In this document: positions 34,440 through 43,788 of the stretch, piece by piece | Layout: each line of letters begins with the position of its first letter | Numbering within the stretch: position 1 is the first letter of the stretch | Assembly (NCBI GenBank): GCA_019973575.1 | Contig: BPUI01000003.1 | Span: 434,001-498,000 of the forward strand | DNA length: 64,000 nt | Reading direction: 5' to 3' | From: Gemmatimonadetes bacterium T265 | GTDB taxonomy: Bacteria; Gemmatimonadota; Gemmatimonadetes; Gemmatimonadales; Gemmatimonadaceae | Made by a program: the position numbers and the translations under genes | The notes under the pieces: generated by a model | The model's input: the letters and a program-made list of their open reading frames with translations, nothing else | What the model was told of the DNA's origin: nothing | The model's database searches: none

Positions 34440-36710
34440 GTGATCCGCATGCCCGCACCGCCGCCGGCCCGCCGCGTGCTGCCCCTCGTCGCGGCCGCCG
34501 CGCTCGCCGCCGGCGTGCCGCGCGCCGGCGGGGCGCAGCCGTCCGCGGCACCCCCGACGTCCGCGACCCCGTACACGCTCGACCAGGTGACGGGATACCC
34601 GTTCCCGGCCGAACTCACCGCCGCGGCGTCGGGCGCGCGGCTCGCGTGGACCCTCAACGAGCGCGGCCGGCGTAACGTGTGGACGGCGGAGGGGCCCGAC
34701 TTCGTCCCGCGCCAGCTGACGCACTACACGGCCGACGACGGGCAGGAGCTGACGAGCGTCGCGCTCTCGCCCGACGGCCGCTACGTGGTGTACGTGCGCG
34801 GCGGCGAGCACGGCGCGAACTGGGCCGACGCCCCGCCCAACCCCGCGTCGAGCCCCGCCCCGGCCGTGCTGCAGCTCTGGTCCGTGCCGGCCGCGGGCGG
34901 CGCGCCCAAGCTGTTGGCCGACGGCGGCGACGAGCCCGCGATCTCCCCGCGCGGCGACCGCGTCGCCTTCGTCAAGGACCACCAGGTGTGGACCGCGCCG
35001 CTCGACGGCTCCGCGCCGGCGCGGCGGCTGATCGCCTCCCGCGGCGAGGCGTCCGAGCTCCGGTGGTCGCCCGACGGCTCGCGCCTCGCGTTCGTGTCGG
35101 AGCGCGGCGACCACGCGTTCGTCGGCGTGTTCACGAGCGATTCCACGCCCGTGGTCTGGCTCGCGCCGTCGACCGCCCACGACGAGTCGCCGCGCTGGTC
35201 CCCCGACGGGCGCCGCGTGGCGTTCGTCCGCCGCCCGCCCGCCGCCGGACCCGCCGACTCGATCCTCGTGCGGCGCGTGGTGCCGTGGGCGATCTGGACG
35301 GCCGATGCGGCGACCGGCGGGGGGCGCGCGCTCTGGCGCAGCCCCGCGTCGCTGCGCGGCTCGTACCCCACCACCGACGGCGGCCCCAACCTGGACTGGG
35401 CCGCGGGCGGCCGCATCGTCTTCCTCAGCAACCTGGACGGCTGGCCGCACCTCTACTCGGTGCGCGACGACCCGCAGGACGCGGCCGGCGGCGAGCCCCC
35501 ACTGCTGCTCACGCCGGGGGCGTACATGGCGGAGCACGTGCGCCTGAGCCCCGACCGGCAGACGCTCGTGTTCGCGGCGAACGCGGGAACGACCGCGGGC
35601 GACGTCGACCGGCGCCACGTCGTCCGGGTGCCGATCGACCGGGCCGCGCCCGAGGTCGTCACGCCGGGCGCGGGGCTGGAGTGGACGCCAGTGCTCACCG
35701 GCGACGGGCACACGCTCGCCTTCCTCGCCGCGACCGCGCAGCGCCCGCCGCTGCCGACCGTCGTGTCAGCCGCACCCGCCTCGGGCGCCGCCCGCGGCGA
35801 CTGGGCCGCCGCGGCGCGCCCGTTAGGCGCCGACCGGATTCCCGCCGACTTCCCGGCCGCGCGGCTCGCCGTCCCCGCGCCCGTGACGTACCGCGCGCCC
35901 GACGGCGTCGTGGTGCACGCACAACTCTTCCAGCCCCCCGGGCCGCCCGCGGGCCGGCGCCCCGCGGTCGTCTTCGTCCACGGCGGCCCGCCGCGCCAGA
36001 TGTTGCTCGGTTGGCACTATTCCGACTATTACAGCAACGACTACGCGCTCAACCAGTACCTCGCGGGCCGCGGCTACGTCGTGCTGAGCGTGAACTACCG
36101 GCTCGGCATCGGCTACGGGCTGGAGTTCCAGCGGCCGCCCAACGCCGGCCCGCAGGGCGCGGCGGAGTACCAGGACGTCAAGGCGGCGGCCGAGTACCTG
36201 CGCGCGTCGCCCGGGGTGGACCCGGCGCGCGTGGCGATCTACGGCGGGTCGTACGGCGGCTTCCTCACGGCGCTCGCGCTCGCGCGCAACTCGGACCTCT
36301 TCGCCGCCGGCGCCGACTGGCACGGCGTCCACGACTGGACGACCGAGCGCGTGATCGCCGCCGTCGGCGGCGCCCGCGAGCGCTACGAGCAGGCGCCGGA
36401 CCGCGAGCGCGCGCTCGCCGCGGCCTGGCGGTCGTCGCCGGCGGCGTCGATGGCCGCGTGGCGGTCGCCGGTGCTGCTCGTCCACGGCGACGACGACCGG
36501 AACGTGCGCTTCGCGCAGACGGTGGACGTGGCGCGGCGGCTCGCCGCGGCGCGCGTGCCGTTCGAGGAGCTCGTGCTCCCGGACGAGACCCACCACCTGC
36601 TGCGCCACGCCAACGCGGTCGCGGCCGACTCGGCCACGGCGGCGTTCTTCGACCGGACGGTCGGGCGGGAGCGCGGGCGCGTCACGCGGGCCGCCGCACT
36701 CGGGCCCTGA
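34440..36710 (+). CDS. Exported S9 family peptidase (dipeptidyl-peptidase/prolyl oligopeptidase type)
   Basis: 756 residues from GTG 34440 (ATG 34449 also possible), 7 bp after the S12 gene. Signal peptide about 1-33. N-terminal seven-bladed propeller (about 45-460, SPDGRYVVYVRGG, SPRGDRVAFV, SPDGRRVAFVRR). Alpha/beta hydrolase domain with FVHGGPPRQ, nucleophile S604 in YGGSYGGF, D686 in HGDDDRNV and H718 in DETHHLL. It should trim oligopeptides in the periplasm after SusCD import. Last gene of the susC operon, converging on the gntR gene 30 bp away. Confidence 0.95.
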   Translation: MIRMPAPPPARRVLPLVAAAALAAGVPRAGGAQPSAAPPTSATPYTLDQVTGYPFPAELTAAASGARLAWTLNERGRRNVWTAEGPDFVPRQLTHYTADDGQELTSVALSPDGRYVVYVRGGEHGANWADAPPNPASSPAPAVLQLWSVPAAGGAPKLLADGGDEPAISPRGDRVAFVKDHQVWTAPLDGSAPARRLIASRGEASELRWSPDGSRLAFVSERGDHAFVGVFTSDSTPVVWLAPSTAHDESPRWSPDGRRVAFVRRPPAAGPADSILVRRVVPWAIWTADAATGGGRALWRSPASLRGSYPTTDGGPNLDWAAGGRIVFLSNLDGWPHLYSVRDDPQDAAGGEPPLLLTPGAYMAEHVRLSPDRQTLVFAANAGTTAGDVDRRHVVRVPIDRAAPEVVTPGAGLEWTPVLTGDGHTLAFLAATAQRPPLPTVVSAAPASGAARGDWAAAARPLGADRIPADFPAARLAVPAPVTYRAPDGVVVHAQLFQPPGPPAGRRPAVVFVHGGPPRQMLLGWHYSDYYSNDYALNQYLAGRGYVVLSVNYRLGIGYGLEFQRPPNAGPQGAAEYQDVKAAAEYLRASPGVDPARVAIYGGSYGGFLTALALARNSDLFAAGADWHGVHDWTTERVIAAVGGARERYEQAPDRERALAAAWRSSPAASMAAWRSPVLLVHGDDDRNVRFAQTVDVARRLAAARVPFEELVLPDETHHLLRHANAVAADSATAAFFDRTVGRERGRVTRAAALGP

Positions 36711-36740
36711 GCCACGCTCGCGAGACGACCGCTCCTGGCG

Positions 36741-37553
36741 CTACCAGGTCCCGCGCTCGCCGAGTGCGGCGATCACGCTCGCGAGCCGGCCGGACGCATT
36801 CCGCCAGTTCGTCTCGACCGCCTGCTGCGCCGCCGCGGGCTCGCCCGCTTCGACGGCGCGGACGATCGCGGCGTGCTCCTCGACCGACGTCACGATCTCG
36901 TCGACGAGTGCGCTGACGTAGAGCCGCGCGTACCGCTCCGCCTGCGGCTTGATCGCGTCGTGCAGCGCGAGCAGCCGCGGCCCGGCCGCGGCGTCGACGT
37001 ACGCGCGGTGGAAGCTGGTGTCGACGTCGAAGAGGCGCAGCTGGTCGGGGCGCGCCGCGCGCGCGGCCTGGGCGAGCGCCCCGTTGAGCTGTGTTAGCCG
37101 GCGCACGAGCGCCGTGCGGACCGGCGGCGCGAGCTCCGCGGCCTGCCGCGCCGCGAGCGCCTCGATCTGCCCGACCAGGTAGAAGAGCTCGCGGCCGTCC
37201 TCCTGCGTCAGTGGGGCGACGATCAGGCGTTGCTCCTTCGCCCGGTCCACCGCCGCCACGTAGCCTTCCTGCCGCAGCCGGTGCAGGGCACTGCGCACGG
37301 GGGTGCGGCTCACGTGCAGGCGCTCCGCGATCTCGCTCTCGACGATGCGGCTGCCCGGCGCGAGCTGCCCGCGGACGATCAGCTGCCGCAACTCGTCGTA
37401 GGTGCGCCCGCTGCGCGCGCCGCGCACGGCGGGGCCGTCGGCGACCGCGTCGCCGGACGCAGCGTCACCCGAGGCGGCGTTCCCCGCGGCGTTCGCCGGG
37501 CGCCGCGGGGGCGGCGGCGCGGCGGATCGTCGGGCGCGGTACGTGGGAGGCAC
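36741..37553 (-). CDS. GntR family transcriptional regulator, FCD subfamily
   Basis: 270 residues from GTG 37553. A disordered N-terminal tract (about 1-45, AASGDAASGDA repeat), wHTH about 48-115 (TYDELRQLIVRGQLAPGSRI, IAERLHVSRTPVRSALHRLRQEGYV), then an all-helical FCD effector domain (about 125-255) with FDVDTSFHRAY and EEHAAIVRAVEAGE, which hold the usual metal-binding Asp/His residues. FCD regulators respond to carboxylates or amino acids. Last gene of the S12-VanX/deacylase-permease unit. The two TGTATACA palindromes at 28.3 and 43.7 kb are natural candidates for its operators. Confidence 0.92.
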   Translation of the reverse strand: MPPTYRARRSAAPPPPRRPANAAGNAASGDAASGDAVADGPAVRGARSGRTYDELRQLIVRGQLAPGSRIVESEIAERLHVSRTPVRSALHRLRQEGYVAAVDRAKEQRLIVAPLTQEDGRELFYLVGQIEALAARQAAELAPPVRTALVRRLTQLNGALAQAARAARPDQLRLFDVDTSFHRAYVDAAAGPRLLALHDAIKPQAERYARLYVSALVDEIVTSVEEHAAIVRAVEAGEPAAAQQAVETNWRNASGRLASVIAALGERGTW

Positions 37554-37637
37554 GGCGGCTACGCGAAGGGAGGACGGGAGCGCCCCTCGGAACCGCCGGG
37601 CGGCCGTCCGAGACGCGACGGGAAGGTAGCGCGGCGC

Positions 37638-39026
37638 TCACGACGCGGCCCGCGCGGCGCGCGTCCTCCACACGTAGAACACCGGCACGCCGACGAGCAC
37701 CATCCCGATCCCGACGGCGGCGCGCCCCGGCTGCGAGACGACGGTGTTCACGACGATCGCCGCCGCCGAGAGCACGAAGAGGATCGGCGTCACGGGGTAG
37801 CCCGGCGTGCGGAACGGCCGCGGCAGGTCGGGCTCGCGCCGGCGGTAGGCGAAGATCGCGAGCGCGCCGAGCGCGTAGAAGATCCAGCCGACGAAGACCA
37901 CGTAGGTGAGGAGCTGCTCGAACGTCCCCGTCGCGGCGAGCACGGCGGCCCACGCCGAGCTGGCGACGATGGCGAACGCGGGCGTGCCGAAGCGCGGGTG
38001 GACCGCGCCGAGGCGGGCGAAGAACACCCGGTCGCGGCCCATCGCGTAGTACATGCGCGGCGCGGTGAGCGTGATGCCGTTGGCGGCGGAGAACATCGAC
38101 ACGAGGATCACCGCCGCGATCACCCGCGCCGCCGCGGGGCCTAACACCGCGCCCACCGCGTCGGCCGCGACGCGCTCGCTGCGGGCGGCGGCCGCCGGGC
38201 CGAGCGCGGCCACGTAGGCGAGGTTCGCGAGCACGTAGACCCCGACCACGAGCGCGGTGCCGGCGACGATCCCGCGCGGGAAGACGCGCTGCGGGTCGAC
38301 CGTCTCGCCGGCGGAGAAGGTCACGTACTGCCACCCCTCGTAGGCCCACAGCACGCCGATCATCGCGAGGCCGACCCCGGAGAGCAGCGGGCGGTCGAAC
38401 GCGGCGGGCCACGCCGGTGGCGCCCCCGCCGGCGCCACGGCCGAGGCGCCGCCGCGGCCGAGCGCGAGGAGCACGAGGCTGACGAGCACGACCGCGCCCG
38501 CCTTGACGATCGTGCTGACGTTCTGCACGTCGGCCCCCTGCCGCGCGCCGCGCACGTTGACGAGCATCACGGCCACGATCATCAACACCGCGACGAGCTT
38601 CGCGGCCCCGGGCGCGAGCGGGACGAACTGCTGCGCGTACGACGCGAACGCCACGGCGAGCGTCGCGACCGACCCGCTCGCGATCACAAAGAACGCGGTC
38701 CAGCCGTAGAGGAACGCCGGGAGCGGGCCGAAGGCGTCGCGCACGTAGGCGTAGAGCCCGCCGGCCTCGGGGCGGGCGGCGCCGAGCTCGCCGTAGGTGA
38801 GCGCGCCTAACAGCGAGAGGACCCCGGCGGCCACCCACACGGCGAGCGCCAGGCGCGTCGACCCGCCGGTCTGCCGCAGCACCGTCGCCGGCACGATGAA
38901 GATCCCCGAGCCGATCACGGTGCCGACGGCGAGGAGGACGAGGTCGCCCAGGCCGAGCGTGCGCCGGAGCGCGGTCCCGGCGACGGGACCGGAGACGGGA
39001 CCGGCTACGGCGTCGCGCCCGCCCAC
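37638..39026 (-). CDS. APC superfamily amino acid permease
   Basis: About 462 residues from GTG 39026 (GTG 39038 also possible), overlapping the upstream stop by 22 bp. About 12 hydrophobic segments, beginning LGDLVLLAVGTVIGSGIFIVP with the unwound GSGIF motif of APC transporters in TM1, then YGELGAARPEAGGLYAYVRDAFG. Resembles LAT/YfnA-type amino-acid permeases. Location: cytoplasmic membrane. Probably brings in the amino acids (perhaps D-forms) released in the periplasm by the peptidases of the operon. 84 bp before gntR. Confidence 0.93.
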   Translation of the reverse strand: MGGRDAVAGPVSGPVAGTALRRTLGLGDLVLLAVGTVIGSGIFIVPATVLRQTGGSTRLALAVWVAAGVLSLLGALTYGELGAARPEAGGLYAYVRDAFGPLPAFLYGWTAFFVIASGSVATLAVAFASYAQQFVPLAPGAAKLVAVLMIVAVMLVNVRGARQGADVQNVSTIVKAGAVVLVSLVLLALGRGGASAVAPAGAPPAWPAAFDRPLLSGVGLAMIGVLWAYEGWQYVTFSAGETVDPQRVFPRGIVAGTALVVGVYVLANLAYVAALGPAAAARSERVAADAVGAVLGPAAARVIAAVILVSMFSAANGITLTAPRMYYAMGRDRVFFARLGAVHPRFGTPAFAIVASSAWAAVLAATGTFEQLLTYVVFVGWIFYALGALAIFAYRRREPDLPRPFRTPGYPVTPILFVLSAAAIVVNTVVSQPGRAAVGIGMVLVGVPVFYVWRTRAARAAS

Positions 39027-41620
39027 CCCGGCCCCCACAGGATGCGGCCGGCCGTCGCGCCCGTGTGCCGCCCGCGGTCGACCGTGACCACGCCGTTGAC
39101 GAGCACGTAGTCGATGCCGGCCGCGAACTCCTCGGGGTGCTCGTACGTCGCGCGGTCCTGGATCGCGTCGTAGTCGAAGATCGTGACGTCGGCCCAGTTC
39201 CCCACCGCGATCGTCCCGCGGTTGGCGAGGTGCATGCGCGTCGCGGGCCAGCCGCTCATCTTGCGGATCGCGTCGGGGAGCGTGATCACGTGGCGATCGC
39301 GCACGTAGTGCGCGATCACCCGCGGGAAGTTGCCGAACGCGCGCGGGTGCCCGTGCGCGCCCTCGCCCGCGCCGGGCGCCTTCAGGATGCCGCTCGCGTC
39401 GCTCCCGAAGCTCGTCCACGGGAAGCGTAAGGCGGTCTCGACGTCCTGCTCGCTCATCAGGTGGTAGAGCGCGCCCGTCCCCTCGGGCGCCTGCGCGACG
39501 ATGTCCCACGCCGCGTCGGCCGGGTCCTTGCCCGTCGCGCGCGCGATCTGCGCGATCGACTGCCCCTCGTACTTCGCGTTCGCCGGGCTGCCCGACTCAG
39601 CGAGCACGATGTTGTCCCACCCGCCCGCGGCCTCGACGATGTTCCACCACCCGGGCGAGCCCGTCACGAGCTCGCGCTTGAGCCGCGCCCGCACGTCGGC
39701 GCGCCCGAGGCGGGCGCGCAGCGAGTCCGGCCCGCCCTCGGACGCCCAGCTCGGCACGGTCGCGGCGAGCGTGGTGCCGCCCGCCGTGTAGAGGTACATG
39801 TTGGCGGTCACGTCCTGGCCGCGCGCGCGCGCGGCCTCGATCGCGCGCCCGATCGAGTCCATCAGCACGCCCCACCCGGGCTTGTAGGCGACCTTCACGT
39901 GGAAGATCTCGACCGGGAGGCCGGCGCGCGCGCCGATCGTGATCGCCTCGTTCACCGACTGCACGACGTCGCGCCCCTCGCCGCGCACGTGCGTCCCGTA
40001 CAGGCCGCCGTAGCGCGCCGCCGCCTTCGCGACCTCGGCGATCTCGTCCGTGGTGCTGTAGCTCGCCGGCGGGTAGATGAGCGCCGTCGTGATGCCGAGC
40101 GCGCCGTTGCGCATCGCCGTGTCGACGATCGCGCGCATGCGGGCCAGCTCGTCGGCGCTCGCCGCCCGCGCCGACTGGCCGAGCACGGCGACGCGCGCCT
40201 GCGTCTCGCTGTACGACGTGCCAAAGTTCAGGCTGATCCCGCTCCGCTCGAGCCCGGCCAGGTACCCGCCGAGCTGCGCCGCGGGCACCGGCGTCCCCGC
40301 CTCCCCGGCGATCGCCGTGGTCACGCCCTCCCGCAGCTTGTTCTCGGCGTGACCATTTTTCGCCAGTACCTCGCCCGACTGGTCGAGCATGTCGATCCAG
40401 CCCGGGCTCACGTACTTGCCCGCGGCGTCGATCTCGGTGCGCCCCCGTCCGTCGACGACCCCGATCCGCACGAAGTGCCCGCCGCGGATCGCGACGTCCG
40501 CGCGGATCCACGGGTTCCCCCGGCCGTCGAACACGCGGCCGTTGCGGATCACCACGTCGTACGTGCTGTCGTCCCCCGCACGGCCCCCCGCCGCGCCGGG
40601 CGCCGCGGTCCGCCCGGCCCCCCGCGCCGCGAGCTGCTCGAACGTCAGGTTGCCGATCGGGTAGCGGCGCCAGTCGTTATAGTCGAAGTGCCACCATTCT
40701 TCCGGGTACACCGTGAACCCCTGCGCCTCCATCGCCCGCCGCAGGAGGTCGCGGTGCACCCGCTGGCCCGTGGTGCCGCCCGGGTAGCGCGCGTACGAGC
40801 GGCTGGTGGTCTCGTCGTACCCGCCCGTCATGCGCACCGGCGCGCCCGTGCGCAGGTCGTACAGCGTGAGGTCCACCGCCGCGCCGCGGTTGTGCCGCGA
40901 GCCGTCCGCCGGGTTGGCGACGAAGACGTGCTTGTCGGCCGGCGTGCCGTCCCAGAACATCTTGGTCACGTACCACGGGCGGTACGCGTCGTGGACGAGC
41001 AGGCCGTAGCCGAACGGGCGCAGCGCGGCCGAGGCGCGCGCCACCGCCACCGCCGCCGGCCGCTGCAGGAAGGCGTGCGCCGACGAGTAGAACGGCACGC
41101 CCATGAAGTTGTTCGACGTCGCATAGCGGATGTCGTAGCGGATCGTCGGGTCGAGGTCGCGCAGCTCCACGAGCGCCGAGGGCAGGAAATCCCCCGTCTC
41201 CACCGGCGGCGTCGCCGCGAGTGCCTCCGTCCGCAGCTCGGCCGGCGGGCGCACCGGCGGCGTCTTCGCGTTCACCCGGTCGTCGTCGGCCGGCAGCGCG
41301 CGGCGCGGGTAGGCGGCCGAGCCCACCGTCATCGACGACGCGCGGCCGTCCGCGCCCCGGCGGAAGGTGACCGTCGCGCCCGCCCACCGCCCCGCGGCGG
41401 GCAGCCGGTACGTGTCGCCCGCCGCGCGCGCGAGCGGGTCGACCGACGTGCTGTCGGCCAGCAGCTCGAGGCGGCCGTCCGCCTCGCGCACGAGGAGCGG
41501 GTGCGCGTCCGCCCCGTACTCGCCGACGAGCGCCGTGTCCGCGGCCACCGCCCGCTGCGCGCGGGCGGACGCGGGGGCCGCCGCGACGCAGGCGGCACAC
41601 ACCAACGCCCGCGCGGTCAC
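39005..41620 (-). CDS. Fusion: VanX-type D-Ala-D-Ala dipeptidase + N-acyl-D-amino-acid deacylase-like amidohydrolase
   Basis: 871 residues from GTG 41620, overlapping the upstream stop by 4 bp. Signal peptide about 1-22; small beta domain about 28-110. M15D dipeptidase about 140-330 with SRHNRGAAVD (H243, D250) and EEWWH (E308, H311), the complete VanX zinc/catalytic set. Amidohydrolase about 353-865 (VVIRNGRVFDGRGNP, THVRGEG with H543, IFHVKVAYKPG with H574, SFGSDASG), D-aminoacylase family. The usual HxH after the first strand is replaced (GWIDMLDQS), so its metal site differs. No frame break lies between the parts. Joined activities suggest release of D-amino acids from D,D-dipeptides and N-acyl-D-amino acids. 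Confidence 0.88.
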   Translation of the reverse strand: MTARALVCAACVAAAPASARAQRAVAADTALVGEYGADAHPLLVREADGRLELLADSTSVDPLARAAGDTYRLPAAGRWAGATVTFRRGADGRASSMTVGSAAYPRRALPADDDRVNAKTPPVRPPAELRTEALAATPPVETGDFLPSALVELRDLDPTIRYDIRYATSNNFMGVPFYSSAHAFLQRPAAVAVARASAALRPFGYGLLVHDAYRPWYVTKMFWDGTPADKHVFVANPADGSRHNRGAAVDLTLYDLRTGAPVRMTGGYDETTSRSYARYPGGTTGQRVHRDLLRRAMEAQGFTVYPEEWWHFDYNDWRRYPIGNLTFEQLAARGAGRTAAPGAAGGRAGDDSTYDVVIRNGRVFDGRGNPWIRADVAIRGGHFVRIGVVDGRGRTEIDAAGKYVSPGWIDMLDQSGEVLAKNGHAENKLREGVTTAIAGEAGTPVPAAQLGGYLAGLERSGISLNFGTSYSETQARVAVLGQSARAASADELARMRAIVDTAMRNGALGITTALIYPPASYSTTDEIAEVAKAAARYGGLYGTHVRGEGRDVVQSVNEAITIGARAGLPVEIFHVKVAYKPGWGVLMDSIGRAIEAARARGQDVTANMYLYTAGGTTLAATVPSWASEGGPDSLRARLGRADVRARLKRELVTGSPGWWNIVEAAGGWDNIVLAESGSPANAKYEGQSIAQIARATGKDPADAAWDIVAQAPEGTGALYHLMSEQDVETALRFPWTSFGSDASGILKAPGAGEGAHGHPRAFGNFPRVIAHYVRDRHVITLPDAIRKMSGWPATRMHLANRGTIAVGNWADVTIFDYDAIQDRATYEHPEEFAAGIDYVLVNGVVTVDRGRHTGATAGRILWGPGWAGATP

Positions 41621-43632
41621 ATCCGCCACCCGAGCAGGTTCCACTGGTCGAGCGACCAGACGAACAGCAGCGCGACGACCACCGTCGCCGCGTACCGGAG
41701 GCGCGCGCCGCGCGTGCCGGCGTCGGTCCGCCACTGCCGGACGGCCACGACCGCGGCGCCTAACGTAAAGAGCGCCGCGACGACCGGCAGCGCGAGCGCC
41801 GCCCGCAGCCCCACGAGCGGCCCGTTGAGCAGCCCGCCCGAGGCGCCGAGGATCACGCCGACGGTGATCAGGAAGGCGACGTTGCACACGGCGAGCGTGA
41901 CGAGCAGCCAGCGCCCGGGCAGCGCGTCCCCCGGCAGGCGGTGGCCGGCGCGGCGCCGCACGAACCGCCGGAGCGCCGCGACCATCGTCCCGGCGAACAC
42001 GAGCACGCCGAGCCCGAGCACGACCCAGTGCAGCCGCACCGCGTCGTACCACGGCACGCGCTCCATGACCATCATCGGAATGCTCCCCACGAACCCGTAC
42101 TGCGCGGGGCCCGCGCCCGCCGCCTGGAAGCTGACGAGGTCGTCGCCCATCTCGTCGCGGTAGAGCAGCGGCCCGACGGGCACGAGCCGCGAGTCGCCGA
42201 GCGCCCAGTGCAGCAGCAGGCGCCCGCTGTCGGCCGCGGTGACCTGCACGCCGCCCGCGAGCCCCATCGCCTTCTGGAACGTGGTGTACGAGCGGCGGTT
42301 GAACGCGTACTCGCCCGCGACGCGCGCGGCGTCGCGCGCCGCGTCCGCCGAGAGGACGGCGGGGGCGGGCGTGACCGGGTAGTAGTGGTCGAGGAACTGC
42401 GTGAGGAACGGCCCGAAGCTCAGCTTCCCGCCGGTGTTCGTGTTGTACGAGACGAAGACGCCGACGCGCTCGGACGGGACGAGCGCGAGGTCGGTGTGGA
42501 ACCACTCCAGGTCGCCGCCGTGGCCGATCAGGCGCAGCCCGTGGCTCGACTGCTCGTAGAAGCCTAACGCGAAGCCGGGCAGCCGCGGGTCGTGCCCGAA
42601 CGCCCGCGCGTGCATGCGCGCCGCCGTCGACTCGGCGAGGACGCGGCCCCCGGGGTACGCGCCGTCGTTCAGGTGCGCGATCATGAACTTCGCCATGTCC
42701 TCCGCGCTGCTGCTGACCGAGCCCGCCGGCGCCTCGCCGAGCACGTACTCGAACGGCTTGGGGGCGAACGCGGCGCCGGTCCACTGGTACCCCTGCGACA
42801 TGTCGGGGAGCAGGCGCGCGGGCAGCGGCTGGCGCACGCTCGTGTGCGTCATGCCGAGCGGGGCGAGGACGTGCTGCTCGACGTAGTCCTCCCAGGACTG
42901 GCCCGAGACGCGCTGCACGACGTACCCGGCGAGCGCGGTCGCGTAGTTGGAGTACGACGAGTGGAGGCCGGGGGGGCGCACGCGCGCGGGCATGTGCGTG
43001 GCCAGGAAACGGCCTAACGGAACGCGCTTCGTCGAGTCGTCGCCGATGAGGTCGCGCCCGTCCTCCTCGAACCCCGCCGTGTGCGTCATGACGTGGCGGA
43101 GCGTGATCGGCTGCGGGTACGTCGCCGGGATCTTGAAGTCGAGGTAGCGGTTCACGTCCGCGTCGAGGTCGAGCTTGCCCTGCTCGACGAGCTGCATGAC
43201 CGACGTCCAGGTGAACAGCTTGCTCGTCGAGCCGATGCGGAAGAGGGTGCGCGCCGGGTCGACCGGGGTGCGCTTGGCGACGTCCGCGTAGCCGTAGCCC
43301 TTGGCGAAGAACAGCGCCCCGTCCTTGACCACCGCGACGGTGGCGCCGGCGACGTGCTCGTCGCGAAGGTTGGCGGCCATGACCCCGTCCATGAAGCCCT
43401 CGAGCTCGGCGCGGTCGCGGAGGCCGCGCGCCGCGACCGCGGCGGCGGGCGCCGGCGCCTGGCCCTCGGCCTGCGGCTCGCGGGGGCGCGGGGTGTTGGG
43501 CTGGATGGCGGTGGGCTGGAGCGCGGTGGGCTGCGCGCCGGCCGGCGCGCCCGCGGCGGTCAGGCCGGCGGCGGTCAGCAGCACGGCCAGGCGGCGCGCG
43601 GCGCGCGGGAGTCGAGGCAGTCGACGGGGCAT
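41617..43632 (-). CDS. Membrane-anchored S12 serine hydrolase with C-terminal transmembrane region
   Basis: 671 residues from ATG 43632. Signal peptide about 1-34. S12 catalytic motifs S135-T-S-K138 (FRIGSTSKLF), Y227-S-N229 (SSYSNYA) and GHGGD. A beta domain follows, and residues about 535-671 hold four hydrophobic segments (WVVLGLGVLVFAGTMV, WLLVTLAVCNVAFLITVGVI, ALALPVVAALFTLGAAVVAV, ATVVVALLFVWSL). The catalytic domain should face the periplasm. First gene of the unit S12, VanX/deacylase, permease, gntR. Likely acts on peptides or esters with D-residues; exact substrate unknown. Confidence 0.9.
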   Translation of the reverse strand: MPRRLPRLPRAARRLAVLLTAAGLTAAGAPAGAQPTALQPTAIQPNTPRPREPQAEGQAPAPAAAVAARGLRDRAELEGFMDGVMAANLRDEHVAGATVAVVKDGALFFAKGYGYADVAKRTPVDPARTLFRIGSTSKLFTWTSVMQLVEQGKLDLDADVNRYLDFKIPATYPQPITLRHVMTHTAGFEEDGRDLIGDDSTKRVPLGRFLATHMPARVRPPGLHSSYSNYATALAGYVVQRVSGQSWEDYVEQHVLAPLGMTHTSVRQPLPARLLPDMSQGYQWTGAAFAPKPFEYVLGEAPAGSVSSSAEDMAKFMIAHLNDGAYPGGRVLAESTAARMHARAFGHDPRLPGFALGFYEQSSHGLRLIGHGGDLEWFHTDLALVPSERVGVFVSYNTNTGGKLSFGPFLTQFLDHYYPVTPAPAVLSADAARDAARVAGEYAFNRRSYTTFQKAMGLAGGVQVTAADSGRLLLHWALGDSRLVPVGPLLYRDEMGDDLVSFQAAGAGPAQYGFVGSIPMMVMERVPWYDAVRLHWVVLGLGVLVFAGTMVAALRRFVRRRAGHRLPGDALPGRWLLVTLAVCNVAFLITVGVILGASGGLLNGPLVGLRAALALPVVAALFTLGAAVVAVRQWRTDAGTRGARLRYAATVVVALLFVWSLDQWNLLGWRM

Positions 43633-43696
43633 GGAAAGCGGCGGGAGCGGGGGCGGGCCGACGGCGCGGATGGCGTAGCGCAGTATGTCGACAATA

Positions 43697-43706
43697 TTGT
43701 ATACAA
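43697..43706. promoter_or_regulatory. GntR/FCD-type operator, perfect TTGTATACAA palindrome
   Basis: A 10-bp perfect palindrome 65 bp upstream of the S12 gene start and 231 bp upstream of the M1 gene, within a short AT-rich island (ACAATATTGTATACAAG). It shares TGTATACAA with the 28.3-kb site. Likely operator of the GntR regulator that ends the same operon. Confidence 0.65.
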
Positions 43707-43788
43707 GCAACGCCCGCCCCCGCCCACGCGCGTCCGTGCCCCGCCCGCCGTCGGCGCGGCTCTCGCGCCCGGGGCGGCCCGCGCCCGC

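Noticed and set aside
39005-41620. Vancomycin resistance interpretation of the VanX domain
   Set aside because: No VanH, ligase or VanRS genes, the protein is exported, and it is fused to a deacylase; catabolic use of D-dipeptides fits better.
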